Shown one piece after another: positions 1 through 4,710 of a stretch of DNA of 9,512 nt. The translations under genes and the position numbers were made by a program. How positions within the stretch are numbered: the first letter of the stretch is position 1; each line of letters opens with the position of its first letter. The notes beneath the pieces are model-generated. The model made no database searches and was not told the origin of the DNA. It was given only the letters and a program-made list of their open reading frames with translations. This DNA is from WFTC01 sp047635955. GTDB lineage: Bacteria; Patescibacteriota; Gracilibacteria; UBA1369; 2-02-FULL-48-14. The DNA lies in assembly GCA_047635955.1 (NCBI GenBank), contig JBLIGW010000039.1, positions 1 to 9,512 on the forward strand, read 5' to 3'.

Positions 1-1
1 A

Positions 2-331
2 CGAGCTGAACAGGATGACTCCTACCCCTTACACTGGGACTTTAGTGCTGCTGGTGGAATTGAAGACAATGAAACTCACTCGGATGCTGCAGCTCGTGAA
101 CTGATGGAAGAACTTGGCGTTGAAGCCCCTCTAGAATTCTTTACAAGTCTTTCCTTTCAAGGCGATGATTTGTATATATACAAAGGCGTTTATGATAGTG
201 ATTTTTTCAAAACTGGCCCTGAAGTTGAAGACGTACTTTTTCTGAATCTGGACCAGATTAAACAGAAACATAATAGTGGCGAAAAGTTTCACCCAGAGTT
301 TATACACGTATTAAATAAATACTTTTTTTAG
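2..331 (+). CDS. Nudix hydrolase, 5'-truncated by the window edge
   Basis: The frame is open from base 2 and gives the last 109 residues; the true start lies before the window. A full Nudix box is visible at residues 18-40: G18, five residues, E24, seven residues, then R32-E33-L-M-E36-E37-L-G39-V. This matches GX5EX7REUXEEXGU, with the Mg-binding glutamates present. The preceding HWDFSAAGG resembles the strand before the box in the YfcD/isopentenyl-diphosphate-isomerase-like branch of the superfamily, but substrate specificity cannot be read from this. The family hydrolyses nucleoside diphosphates linked to another group X; the enzyme would be cytoplasmic. An internal ATG at 104 lies inside the box and is not the true start. 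The gene converges with the peptidase E-like gene, with only 2 nt between the stop codons and no terminator hairpin. Confidence 0.85.
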   Translation, partial: RAEQDDSYPLHWDFSAAGGIEDNETHSDAAARELMEELGVEAPLEFFTSLSFQGDDLYIYKGVYDSDFFKTGPEVEDVLFLNLDQIKQKHNSGEKFHPEFIHVLNKYFF

Positions 332-333
332 GA

Positions 334-1041
334 TTAGAGTGTTAACCACTCCCCCTCCTCCCACCAAGCCAGACTTGAGGCTTCACCAATTGAGCTGACC
401 TTTCCGTTTTCGTGAACAAGCGCCCCACCGTCAGGGATGGCGGTGCATTTACCTTTGGATCGTTTCATGATTTCTTTCATGCCTGCGGTTCGGAAACCTT
501 TGTCATAAAGTTTGCTTCCAAAATGTGGACAGTGGACACCGGGTAGAATGCCGAGTCCAGCAACCTTGATGTATTTCATGGTTTTGTCATCATAAAAGTG
601 CAGGCTGTCACTCACTCCATAATCAAACCAGCAGATTGAACCAGCGCTCACACCACAGAGCACCGTTCCCTCTTTGTGAGCCCGCTTAAGCATTTTATCC
701 ACGCCCAAACGTCTCCACTTTTTCATCATCATTAGCGTGTTTCCTCCACCCACATAAATCACATCCGCCCAATCGATTAGTTCTTGAATCTCTTTTGTAG
801 TGAGTTTCTCACCGTGAAGAAGTAAGCTTTTCATCGACGCGCTCAACTGCCCTTCGTAAATTTTTGTAATTGAGTTGATGTAGCCCGTTGAATCTTTACT
901 CGCCGTAGGAACAAAAAGAACCTTTGGCTTCTTCTTGCCTGTTAAACTTAAAATCTTTTTATCGATTTCAATGGGAGTGTTTATGGTCTGATCCTTTTGA
1001 GATTCAGACTCATACCCGCCAATAGTTACAATGATTCCCAT
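334..1041 (-). CDS. Peptidase E-like (S51 family) serine hydrolase
   Basis: This 235-residue cytoplasmic protein has the layout of the S51 peptidase / class I glutamine-amidotransferase-like fold. It has an N-terminal strand with GG (MGIIVTIGGYE), KVLFVPTAS at 40-48, the oxyanion-loop motif VGGGNT at 97-102, and a nucleophile elbow GVSAGS at 130-135 with the likely catalytic Ser132. The stretch GILPGVHCPHF (164-174) supplies His170/His173, candidates for the catalytic His. Length is close to that of peptidase E (about 230 aa). Known members are Asp-X dipeptidases or cyanophycinase relatives; no cyanophycin synthetase is in the window, so a dipeptidase or unknown hydrolase role is more likely. 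An extended -10 ends exactly 6 nt before the ATG, suggesting a leaderless transcript. It is divergent from the membrane-protein operon starting at 1081. Confidence 0.85.
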   Translation of the reverse strand: MGIIVTIGGYESESQKDQTINTPIEIDKKILSLTGKKKPKVLFVPTASKDSTGYINSITKIYEGQLSASMKSLLLHGEKLTTKEIQELIDWADVIYVGGGNTLMMMKKWRRLGVDKMLKRAHKEGTVLCGVSAGSICWFDYGVSDSLHFYDDKTMKYIKVAGLGILPGVHCPHFGSKLYDKGFRTAGMKEIMKRSKGKCTAIPDGGALVHENGKVSSIGEASSLAWWEEGEWLTL

Positions 1042-1047
1042 GGCTTT

Positions 1048-1056
1048 AGTTTAACA
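1048..1056 (-). promoter_or_regulatory. Extended -10 promoter element of the peptidase E-like gene
   Basis: Read on the minus strand, this is TG-T-TAAACT followed by AAAGCC and then the ATG. The hexamer (1053 down to 1048) ends 6 nt before the start codon, so transcription should begin at or next to the A of ATG. No Shine-Dalgarno sequence is present. No good -35 is visible, as expected for an extended -10 promoter. Confidence 0.5.
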
Positions 1057-1065
1057 CCTTTTCAA

Positions 1066-1074
1066 TGCTACACT
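1066..1074 (+). promoter_or_regulatory. Extended -10 promoter element of the membrane-protein operon
   Basis: TG-C-TACACT is followed by CCGCAC and the ATG at 1081. The spacing to the start codon is 6 nt, the same as in the divergent gene. The position favours 1081 as the true start over the upstream in-frame ATG at 997, which lies inside the neighbouring gene. Confidence 0.5.
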
Positions 1075-1080
1075 CCGCAC

Positions 1081-1698
1081 ATGATAAAAAAATTGATTAA
1101 AGAGATTGTCTTAGATGGCAAGATTCCGTATTTAATGACGATGAAGAAAATAGCCCTATGGCTGGCGTGGCTCACACCGCTTTCAGTGTTTTTCATTCCA
1201 CATGAATACAAAGAATTTGCGGAGACTGGCTGGGTAGTACTGGTTGCCGTTATGATCATAAGACCATTAGTAAGTATCTTTCCTGATTTCAAAATTCTAC
1301 GATCGCTATTTCTACTCAGAAAGGAGTTTGGAATATTCGCAGGGATGATGATTATGGCCCACTTTGCTGGCTTCCTGATAACAAAGCAAGTGTCCATTGT
1401 AGACATATTCACTCAAAGCACCTACTGGCAAATTGACAGTTATTATTTCTGGGGGATTCTGGGGGTTCTCGCTTTGATACCCGTATTACTCACCTCAAAC
1501 AAAACGACCCGTCTTTTTCTAAAGAGAAAGTGGAAAAGCATTCAACGGCTGGTTTACCCTCTCTTTATTTTTGGAGGTATACACATTGCCATTCTTGGTG
1601 AGTCCTCTGGGCTTGTTGGCGTAGGAATTCTTGTTCTTCTTTTGACTCTAGACAAGTTTAAACTTAAAATTAGATTACCTAAGAATATAAAGTTTTAA
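1081..1698 (+). CDS. Ferric reductase-like / MsrQ-like heme-type membrane protein
   Basis: This 205-residue inner-membrane protein has about six hydrophobic segments (roughly 24-39, 50-66, 84-101, 123-138, 156-172, 176-190). The layout and motifs resemble the ferric reductase-like transmembrane family that includes MsrQ (YedZ): LLRKEFGIFAG at 78-88, His94 in AHFAGF, the TSNKTTR turn at 138-144, and KWKSIQRLVY...GIHI at 150-169 with His168. In MsrQ the equivalent of IQRLVY is normally LHRLVY, with the His as a heme ligand; here it is Gln155, so heme binding may be altered. MsrQ passes electrons to periplasmic MsrP, but no msrP is in the window. The start at 1081 is chosen because the upstream ATG lies in the divergent gene and a -10 box sits 6 nt before 1081. 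The next gene begins 3 nt after the stop, indicating an operon. Confidence 0.68.
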   Translation: MIKKLIKEIVLDGKIPYLMTMKKIALWLAWLTPLSVFFIPHEYKEFAETGWVVLVAVMIIRPLVSIFPDFKILRSLFLLRKEFGIFAGMMIMAHFAGFLITKQVSIVDIFTQSTYWQIDSYYFWGILGVLALIPVLLTSNKTTRLFLKRKWKSIQRLVYPLFIFGGIHIAILGESSGLVGVGILVLLLTLDKFKLKIRLPKNIKF

Positions 1699-1701
1699 GT
1701 T

Positions 1702-2118
1702 ATGAAAAAATATGCACATAAAATTCAAAAAAAATCCTTAGACTTTTTGGAGGTCGTGAGTAAAGTTATTGCCTTCACGGTATGTATTGGACTACTCCTA
1801 GCCGCTGGCTTTGTTGTTTTCGATGCTTTTCACGCTCTACTCACTCAAGACGTTGACCTTGCCGTTCAAGACGGTCTATTCGTGCTCATACTCCTTGAAA
1901 TGTTCTACGTGACCCGTTCCTTTATTCGGCACGGATCTATCAATGTAGCTATTGTAATCAACGTAGGAGTGATTGCTGCTGTGAAAGAAATGGTGTTCCA
2001 ACTAGACAATTTAAACCTACAAATGGCTGGTGCTTTTGGAATAATATTCACCACCTTAAGCTTCACCTATTTCATGGAAAGAATGTATTACAAAAAGTTG
2101 GGTAAAGGCTCAGAATAG
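1702..2118 (+). CDS. PsiE-like (phosphate-starvation-inducible E family) membrane protein
   Basis: This 138-residue protein has four predicted membrane helices (about 20-44, 57-73, 81-98, 105-125) and a short basic N-terminus. The segment LEMFYVTRSFIRHGSINVAI followed by VGVIAAVKEMV (about 65-97) is the recognisable core of the PsiE-like family, in which ..LE..Y..RS..R..S....++GI+A++R.. is typical. The biochemical function of PsiE is not established. It lies 3 nt after the MsrQ-like gene, so the two are probably co-transcribed. No Shine-Dalgarno sequence precedes the ATG. No terminator is seen before the tRNA gene 19 nt downstream, so read-through into the tRNA is possible. Confidence 0.75.
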   Translation: MKKYAHKIQKKSLDFLEVVSKVIAFTVCIGLLLAAGFVVFDAFHALLTQDVDLAVQDGLFVLILLEMFYVTRSFIRHGSINVAIVINVGVIAAVKEMVFQLDNLNLQMAGAFGIIFTTLSFTYFMERMYYKKLGKGSE

Positions 2119-2127
2119 TAGTACAAT
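2098..2127 (+). promoter_or_regulatory. Possible promoter of tRNA-Gln
   Basis: TTGGGT (2098-2103) and TACAAT (2122-2127) are separated by 18 bp. The -10 would place transcription start near 2134, a few bases before the tRNA. The -35 is weak and overlaps the end of the PsiE-like gene, so the tRNA may also be read from the upstream operon. Confidence 0.35.
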
Positions 2128-2137
2128 CCCCGGGCAA

Positions 2138-2211
2138 TGGGGCGTCGCCAAGTGGTAAGGCAGTGGATTCTGGTTCCACCATCGGGGGTTCGAATCCCTC
2201 CGCCCCAGCCA
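2138..2211 (+). tRNA. tRNA-Gln (anticodon CTG), CCA encoded
   Basis: The full cloverleaf folds by eye. The acceptor stem is TGGGGCG/CGCCCCA with the U1-A72 pair and G discriminator typical of bacterial tRNA-Gln. The D arm is GCCAAGTGGTAAGGC and the anticodon stem GTGGA/TCCAC has loop TTCTGGT, giving anticodon CTG (reads CAG). The T arm is GGGGGTTCGAATCCCTC, with the CCA tail encoded at 2209-2211. The anticodon bases fit glutamine. The last 19 bases of the gene plus two flanking bases are repeated exactly at 2315-2335. Confidence 0.97.
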
Positions 2212-2213
2212 TT
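2193..2213 (+). repeat. Direct repeat copy 1 (tRNA-Gln 3' end, att-like)
   Basis: These 21 bases at the 3' end of tRNA-Gln, from the T-loop side through CCA and two more bases, recur identically at 2315-2335, 122 bp downstream. Duplication of a tRNA 3' end is the classical footprint of site-specific integration, although no integrase is present here. Confidence 0.85.
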
Positions 2214-2252
2214 TAGAAATGTTCGTACCGTAAGGTGCGGAGTTTTCTAAAT
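2211..2252 (+). other. Extended hairpin fused to the tRNA-Gln 3' end
   Basis: A 9-bp perfect outer stem (ATTTAGAAA 2211-2219 with TTTCTAAAT 2244-2252) encloses a two-base mismatch. Inside that is an 8-bp inner stem (TTCGTACC 2222-2229 with GGTGCGGA 2234-2241, two wobble pairs), closed by GTAA, a GNRA-type tetraloop. It starts at the terminal A of the encoded CCA. There is no T-run after the stem, so it is not a standard intrinsic terminator. It could guide 3' processing of the tRNA, or be the end of a repeat element. Confidence 0.6.
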
Positions 2253-2330
2253 CGTCTGCGCAGCAGAGAGGGATGAGAAGTAAGATGCCGGGAGCTGCTA
2301 GCAGCGAGTCGGTAAATCCCTCCGCCCCAG
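2253..2330 (+). other. Structured inter-repeat segment after tRNA-Gln
   Basis: The segment contains several further inverted sequences. GAGGGAT (2268-2274) can pair with ATCCCTC (2316-2322) of the second tRNA-end copy. A perfect 12-bp palindrome GCTGCTAGCAGC lies at 2294-2305 and an 8-bp one, CTGCGCAG, around 2256-2263. No convincing ORF is present. Together with the hairpin at 2211-2252 this may be a folded RNA, but no known RNA family is recognised. Confidence 0.35.
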
Positions 2331-2400
2331 CCATTAGATGAACTAATGACACCTGATTCCCGACTCCCTAGGAGAAGGATCAGTATTGGCAGTCTGACTA
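2315..2400 (+). repeat. Repeat copy 2: tRNA-Gln 3' end plus downstream module
   Basis: This starts with the 21-bp exact copy of the tRNA-Gln 3' end (2315-2335) and continues with a hairpin, CATTAG...CTAATG (about 2332-2348), then CACCTGATTCCC and ACTCC. The hairpin and following block recur at 2937-2974 with few changes. The distal part (about 2371-2400) recurs in decayed form at about 6240-6269 (24 of 30 positions by eye). It lies immediately after the hicA stop codon, on the opposite strand. Confidence 0.75.
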
Positions 2401-2403
2401 AAG

Positions 2404-2616
2404 TCACTCAAAATCTGTCTCGTCTAAGTTAGCCTGTCGTAAAATTGAACGAAAAGTACCCATTGGTATTTCTTTATGTTTAATCGGTACAATCACGTTT
2501 TTGGTGGGCCGTCCTTTCTTTCTATATTTTGCATGACTTCCCTTTTGAGATACAAAAATAAAACCCTTTGCCTCAAGTAGTTTAATGATTTGCTTGGCGG
2601 TGTATAGTTTAGGCAT
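2404..2616 (-). CDS. hicA: HicA family mRNA interferase toxin
   Basis: This 70-residue protein has the HicA dsRBD-like fold signature: a helix IIKLLEAKGFIFV at 10-22, then KGSHAKYRK at 25-33 with the catalytic His28 in the G-S-H motif. A strand NVIVPIK at 40-46 and the C-terminal PMGTFRSILRQANL at 51-64, matching the family's GT..SIL+QA consensus, follow. The toxin cleaves mRNA independently of ribosomes and is neutralised by HicB. Length is normal for the family. It is encoded directly after hicB with an 8-nt overlap (ATGCCTAA), implying translational coupling. All key residues are present, so the toxin looks intact. The stop codon borders the tRNA-derived repeat at 2315-2400. Confidence 0.92.
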   Translation of the reverse strand: MPKLYTAKQIIKLLEAKGFIFVSQKGSHAKYRKKGRPTKNVIVPIKHKEIPMGTFRSILRQANLDETDFE

Positions 2617-2827
2617 AATTCAGAGAACCAGAAACTAGCTCAACACGTTCAATCTTAGTAATTTTTGGTGATTTCATGTCCTCAAAATAAAGCTCTAGCG
2701 CCTCTTGCAGATTGACTAGTGCCTCTTCTTTAGACTTCCCAAAACTAGAAACGTCTACGTTCAGGCATTGAGAGACATAGTATTCCCCCTCTTTCCATAC
2801 GGCACTTTTGAAGTTTAGTTTTTTCAT
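2609..2827 (-). CDS. hicB: HicB family antitoxin, short form
   Basis: This 72-residue protein carries the partially degraded RNase H-like HicB domain. A strand with EGEYYVSQCLNVDVSSFGKSKEEALVNLQEALELYFED (13-50) matches the family pattern of ..yva.cpel.v.s.G.t.eEAl.nl.eal.l..... The C-terminal ribbon-helix-helix or helix-turn-helix DNA-binding domain of longer HicB proteins is absent; only about 20 residues follow the core. It is the upstream gene of the hicB-hicA operon and overlaps hicA by 8 nt. A 15-bp palindrome and a TATAAT lie just upstream. The short form may need HicA, or another protein, to repress the operon. Confidence 0.87.
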   Translation of the reverse strand: MKKLNFKSAVWKEGEYYVSQCLNVDVSSFGKSKEEALVNLQEALELYFEDMKSPKITKIERVELVSGSLNYA

Positions 2828-2830
2828 ATG

Positions 2831-2845
2831 TAGATTTGAAATCTA
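2831..2845. promoter_or_regulatory. Palindromic operator candidate for hicBA
   Basis: TAGATTT-G-AAATCTA is a perfect 7-1-7 inverted repeat ending 4 bp before the hicB start codon. The half site GAAATCTA recurs at 2888-2895. On position it is the likely autoregulatory site of the toxin-antitoxin operon. Confidence 0.5.
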
Positions 2846-2857
2846 ATAAGTAGCTGT

Positions 2858-2863
2858 ATTATA
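2858..2863 (-). promoter_or_regulatory. Candidate -10 (TATAAT) of hicBA
   Basis: A perfect TATAAT on the minus strand would start transcription near 2851, putting the palindrome at 2831-2845 at the beginning of the transcript. No convincing -35 is visible at 16-18 bp. Confidence 0.4.
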
Positions 2864-2913
2864 TCCTATTACTTCAAAATCTTCTATGAAATCTAGTTTC
2901 TTGGCTTCTCAAC

Positions 2914-2980
2914 AGGGGGTCGAATCTGTGGCAGCCAGCCAATTAGAGCACTAATGGCACCTGATTCCCAACTCCTGCTG
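2914..2980 (+). repeat. Repeat copy 3: decayed tRNA-Gln 3' end plus module
   Basis: GGGGGTCGAATC followed later by CCAGCCA (2915-2941) is a degraded copy of the tRNA-Gln T arm and CCA end. Next comes a hairpin, ATTAG...CTAAT (2942-2955), with a loop different from copy 2, and then GGCACCTGATTCCCAACTCC, nearly identical to 2350-2367. The inverted pair is kept while the loop changes, which suggests selection or mobility linked to the hairpin. With copy 2 it brackets hicBA in direct orientation. Confidence 0.65.
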
Positions 2981-3215
2981 GATACGACAAAACCCTCTAC
3001 TTGGCTAGCAAAGGGTTCCTTTCCCGTGTCCTAAAGTTGCACGGGCATTAGGTGGAATTTGTTTTTGTTGTGGGGTGAGCTAGGTAGCCTTGACCTTTTC
3101 TAGCCACACATCTGTATCTTTCAGATAAAGCTGCCCCTCCAAAGTCTTCAAAAAGTATATCTTTTCCGATGACGATTAATATGAGTTTCGCCACAAAATC
3201 CTGAGCTGCATGAAC
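2981..3215. other. Intergenic region with hairpins and a possible gene remnant
   Basis: Two stem-loops are visible: AACCCT (2991-2996) with AGGGTT (3012-3017), and CCCGTG (3023-3028) with CACGGG (3040-3045). Neither is followed directly by a T-run. On the minus strand 3175-3080 is an open frame of 31 codons ending in TAG, with protein-like composition (..KIYFLKTLEGQLYLKDTDVW..) but no start codon; it may be the tail of a dead gene. I see no clear terminator for the zinc operon that ends at 3216. Confidence 0.4.
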
Positions 3216-4019
3216 CTATTTTACTATGTTTTTCATTAAAAGTGAGAGGATGAAACAAGCAATACTGAAAAGTACGATTGCACTTCCACTTGGGACATCT
3301 AGGAAGTAAGACAGTATAAGTCCCGTAAAAACAAAGACAATGCTAGAAATAACAGACCCTATAAGAGTTTGTTTGAAGCTTTTTGCAAACTGGGCTGCGG
3401 TAAGCACAGGTAAAACGATAAGCGCTCCAATGAGCAAAGCACCAACGATTTTCAATGAAAGTGAAACAATGAGTGCTGTAAGCAGTGAAAGTAGTGTTTT
3501 ATAAAAATTAGTTTTGATCCCTTTCGCTTTAGCTAGGGGTTCATTCACTGAAATAAGAAGCAATGGCCAGTAACTTTTGTAGATCACAAGGCTCATCCCT
3601 ACTAAAGCTCCAAGTAAAAGCCAAACTTCCACCCAGGTGACCGTTAGAATACTTCCAAAGAGATAAGCTTTAAAACCGATCGTGGCAGAGTCTTGAAGGT
3701 GCGTCAGCAGAACCGCCAAAGCCAAGCCTCCAGAAAGGAAAATGGCCTGGATTGCATCGTTACTCAGTTTGCTTTTCTCAATGATACGTTCAATTCCGAG
3801 AGAGGCAATCACGGCCACTCCAGCTGCGCCTAAAATCGGATTGAAATCCAAAAGGAGCCCAAGCCCCACCCCTGCGAGAGCCGTATGAGCAAAAGTATCT
3901 GAGAGGAGACTTGCCTTCCTAGCTACTATGAAAGCTCCCAGCATTGGAGTGAGTATAGAAATGAGTAAGCCCGCTATAAAAGCTCGCTGCATGAATTCAT
4001 ATTGGAAAATTTCAAGCAT
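3216..4019 (-). CDS. znuB: Zinc ABC transporter permease (ABC-3 family)
   Basis: This 267-residue polytopic protein from the ATG at 4019 has about eight hydrophobic helices. The N-terminus MLEIFQYEFMQRAFIAGLLIS is typical of ZnuB/MntB/AdcB permeases (..FMqRAliagll..). GAFIVARKASLLSDTFAHTALAGVGLG is the conserved loop that contacts the ATPase. The C-terminal half has SVNEPLAKAKGI and the GALLIGALIVLPVLTAAQ segment. It carries zinc through the membrane with the binding protein and ATPase encoded upstream. Start choice: an in-frame ATG at 4052 exists, but 4019 gives the family-typical N-terminus and an 8-nt overlap with znuC, the same as the other overlaps in this window. It is the last gene of zur-znuA-znuC-znuB. 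Confidence 0.93.
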   Translation of the reverse strand: MLEIFQYEFMQRAFIAGLLISILTPMLGAFIVARKASLLSDTFAHTALAGVGLGLLLDFNPILGAAGVAVIASLGIERIIEKSKLSNDAIQAIFLSGGLALAVLLTHLQDSATIGFKAYLFGSILTVTWVEVWLLLGALVGMSLVIYKSYWPLLLISVNEPLAKAKGIKTNFYKTLLSLLTALIVSLSLKIVGALLIGALIVLPVLTAAQFAKSFKQTLIGSVISSIVFVFTGLILSYFLDVPSGSAIVLFSIACFILSLLMKNIVK

Positions 4020-4710
4020 GATCATGGTGGTGAATGAATCGGTCACACTCAAAGACTTCCTTAAGTTTTTCAGCCGTCATATCAACTGTATGGCAGGCAT
4101 GGTTCAGCTTGCGGTTGATACAAAGTACTCGCCCCACATGCTTCACCACCATTTCTAGGTCATGAGACACCAGAAATATGGTGAGGCCTTTTTCATTTAA
4201 TTCCCTGAGCAGCTCGTAAAACTTAAGTCGCGAAGGATCATCCAGTGCGCTCATAGGTTCATCTAGCAAAAGGAGTTCAGGTTCATCAACAAGAGCTCGT
4301 GCCAATAATACTTTTTGACGTTCACCTCCTGAAAGTTCTTGTAAATTGCGGTCTATAAAACGGCCCATTCCTACTTGTTCAAGGGCATTCTTCATTCGTT
4401 CCTGTGCTTTTTTTTCTCGTGGATTCTTTAAACCCGTCCGTACAAGTTCAGAAACGGTCAGTGGCAAATTGAAATTCTCAACAGCAAAGTGTTGGGGTAC
4501 ATATCCAAGTCTTACTTTGGAAGCATGAACCTCTCCATGTGTGAGTGGCTCTAATCCAATCAAAGCATGGAGCAAAGTTGTTTTCCCAGCACCATTAGGG
4601 CCAACCAGGCCAATATAATCTCCTTTTGAGATATCAAAGCTGATGTCCTCCAGAATGAGAACGCCTGCTTTCTTGATCTGTAATTTTTCTACGGAAATAA
4701 GTTTATTCAC
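4012..4710 (-). CDS. znuC: Zinc ABC transporter ATP-binding protein
   Basis: This 232-residue ABC ATPase starts with GTG. Walker A is GPNGAGKT (37-44), Q-loop Gln73 is in GYVPQ, the signature is LSGGE (126-130), Walker B is LLLLDE (146-151), the D-loop is SALD and H-loop His183 is in SHD. All catalytic elements are intact. The VPQ at the Q-loop and the length fit the ZnuC/MntB/AdcC metal-uptake subfamily. The C-terminus ends in HHHDHA, a small histidine cluster that could bind metal. The GTG start overlaps the end of znuA by 8 nt (GTGAATAA), and its own end overlaps znuB by 8 nt. It energises uptake at the cytoplasmic face of the membrane. Confidence 0.95.
   Translation of the reverse strand: MNKLISVEKLQIKKAGVLILEDISFDISKGDYIGLVGPNGAGKTTLLHALIGLEPLTHGEVHASKVRLGYVPQHFAVENFNLPLTVSELVRTGLKNPREKKAQERMKNALEQVGMGRFIDRNLQELSGGERQKVLLARALVDEPELLLLDEPMSALDDPSRLKFYELLRELNEKGLTIFLVSHDLEMVVKHVGRVLCINRKLNHACHTVDMTAEKLKEVFECDRFIHHHDHA

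Noticed and set aside
1068..1412. Minus-strand ORF of 114 codons
   Set aside because: It lies wholly inside the MsrQ-like gene on the other strand and has no family-like features; it is a shadow.
2211..2252. Hairpin after tRNA-Gln read as an intrinsic terminator
   Set aside because: The stem is not GC-rich at its base and no T-run follows on either strand.
2138..2330. tRNA interrupted by a self-splicing intron (two possible 3' ends)
   Set aside because: The first 3' end already completes a normal cloverleaf with CCA. Bacterial tRNA introns usually sit in the anticodon loop, and no intron core is recognised; duplication is the simpler reading.
2110..2407. Two overlapping minus-strand ORFs across tRNA-Gln and the repeats
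   Set aside because: They run antisense through a certain tRNA gene and the repeat segment, and their sequences look like random translation of tRNA.
4012..4158. Plus-strand ORF around the znuC/znuB junction
   Set aside because: Antisense shadow of two strongly recognised transporter genes.
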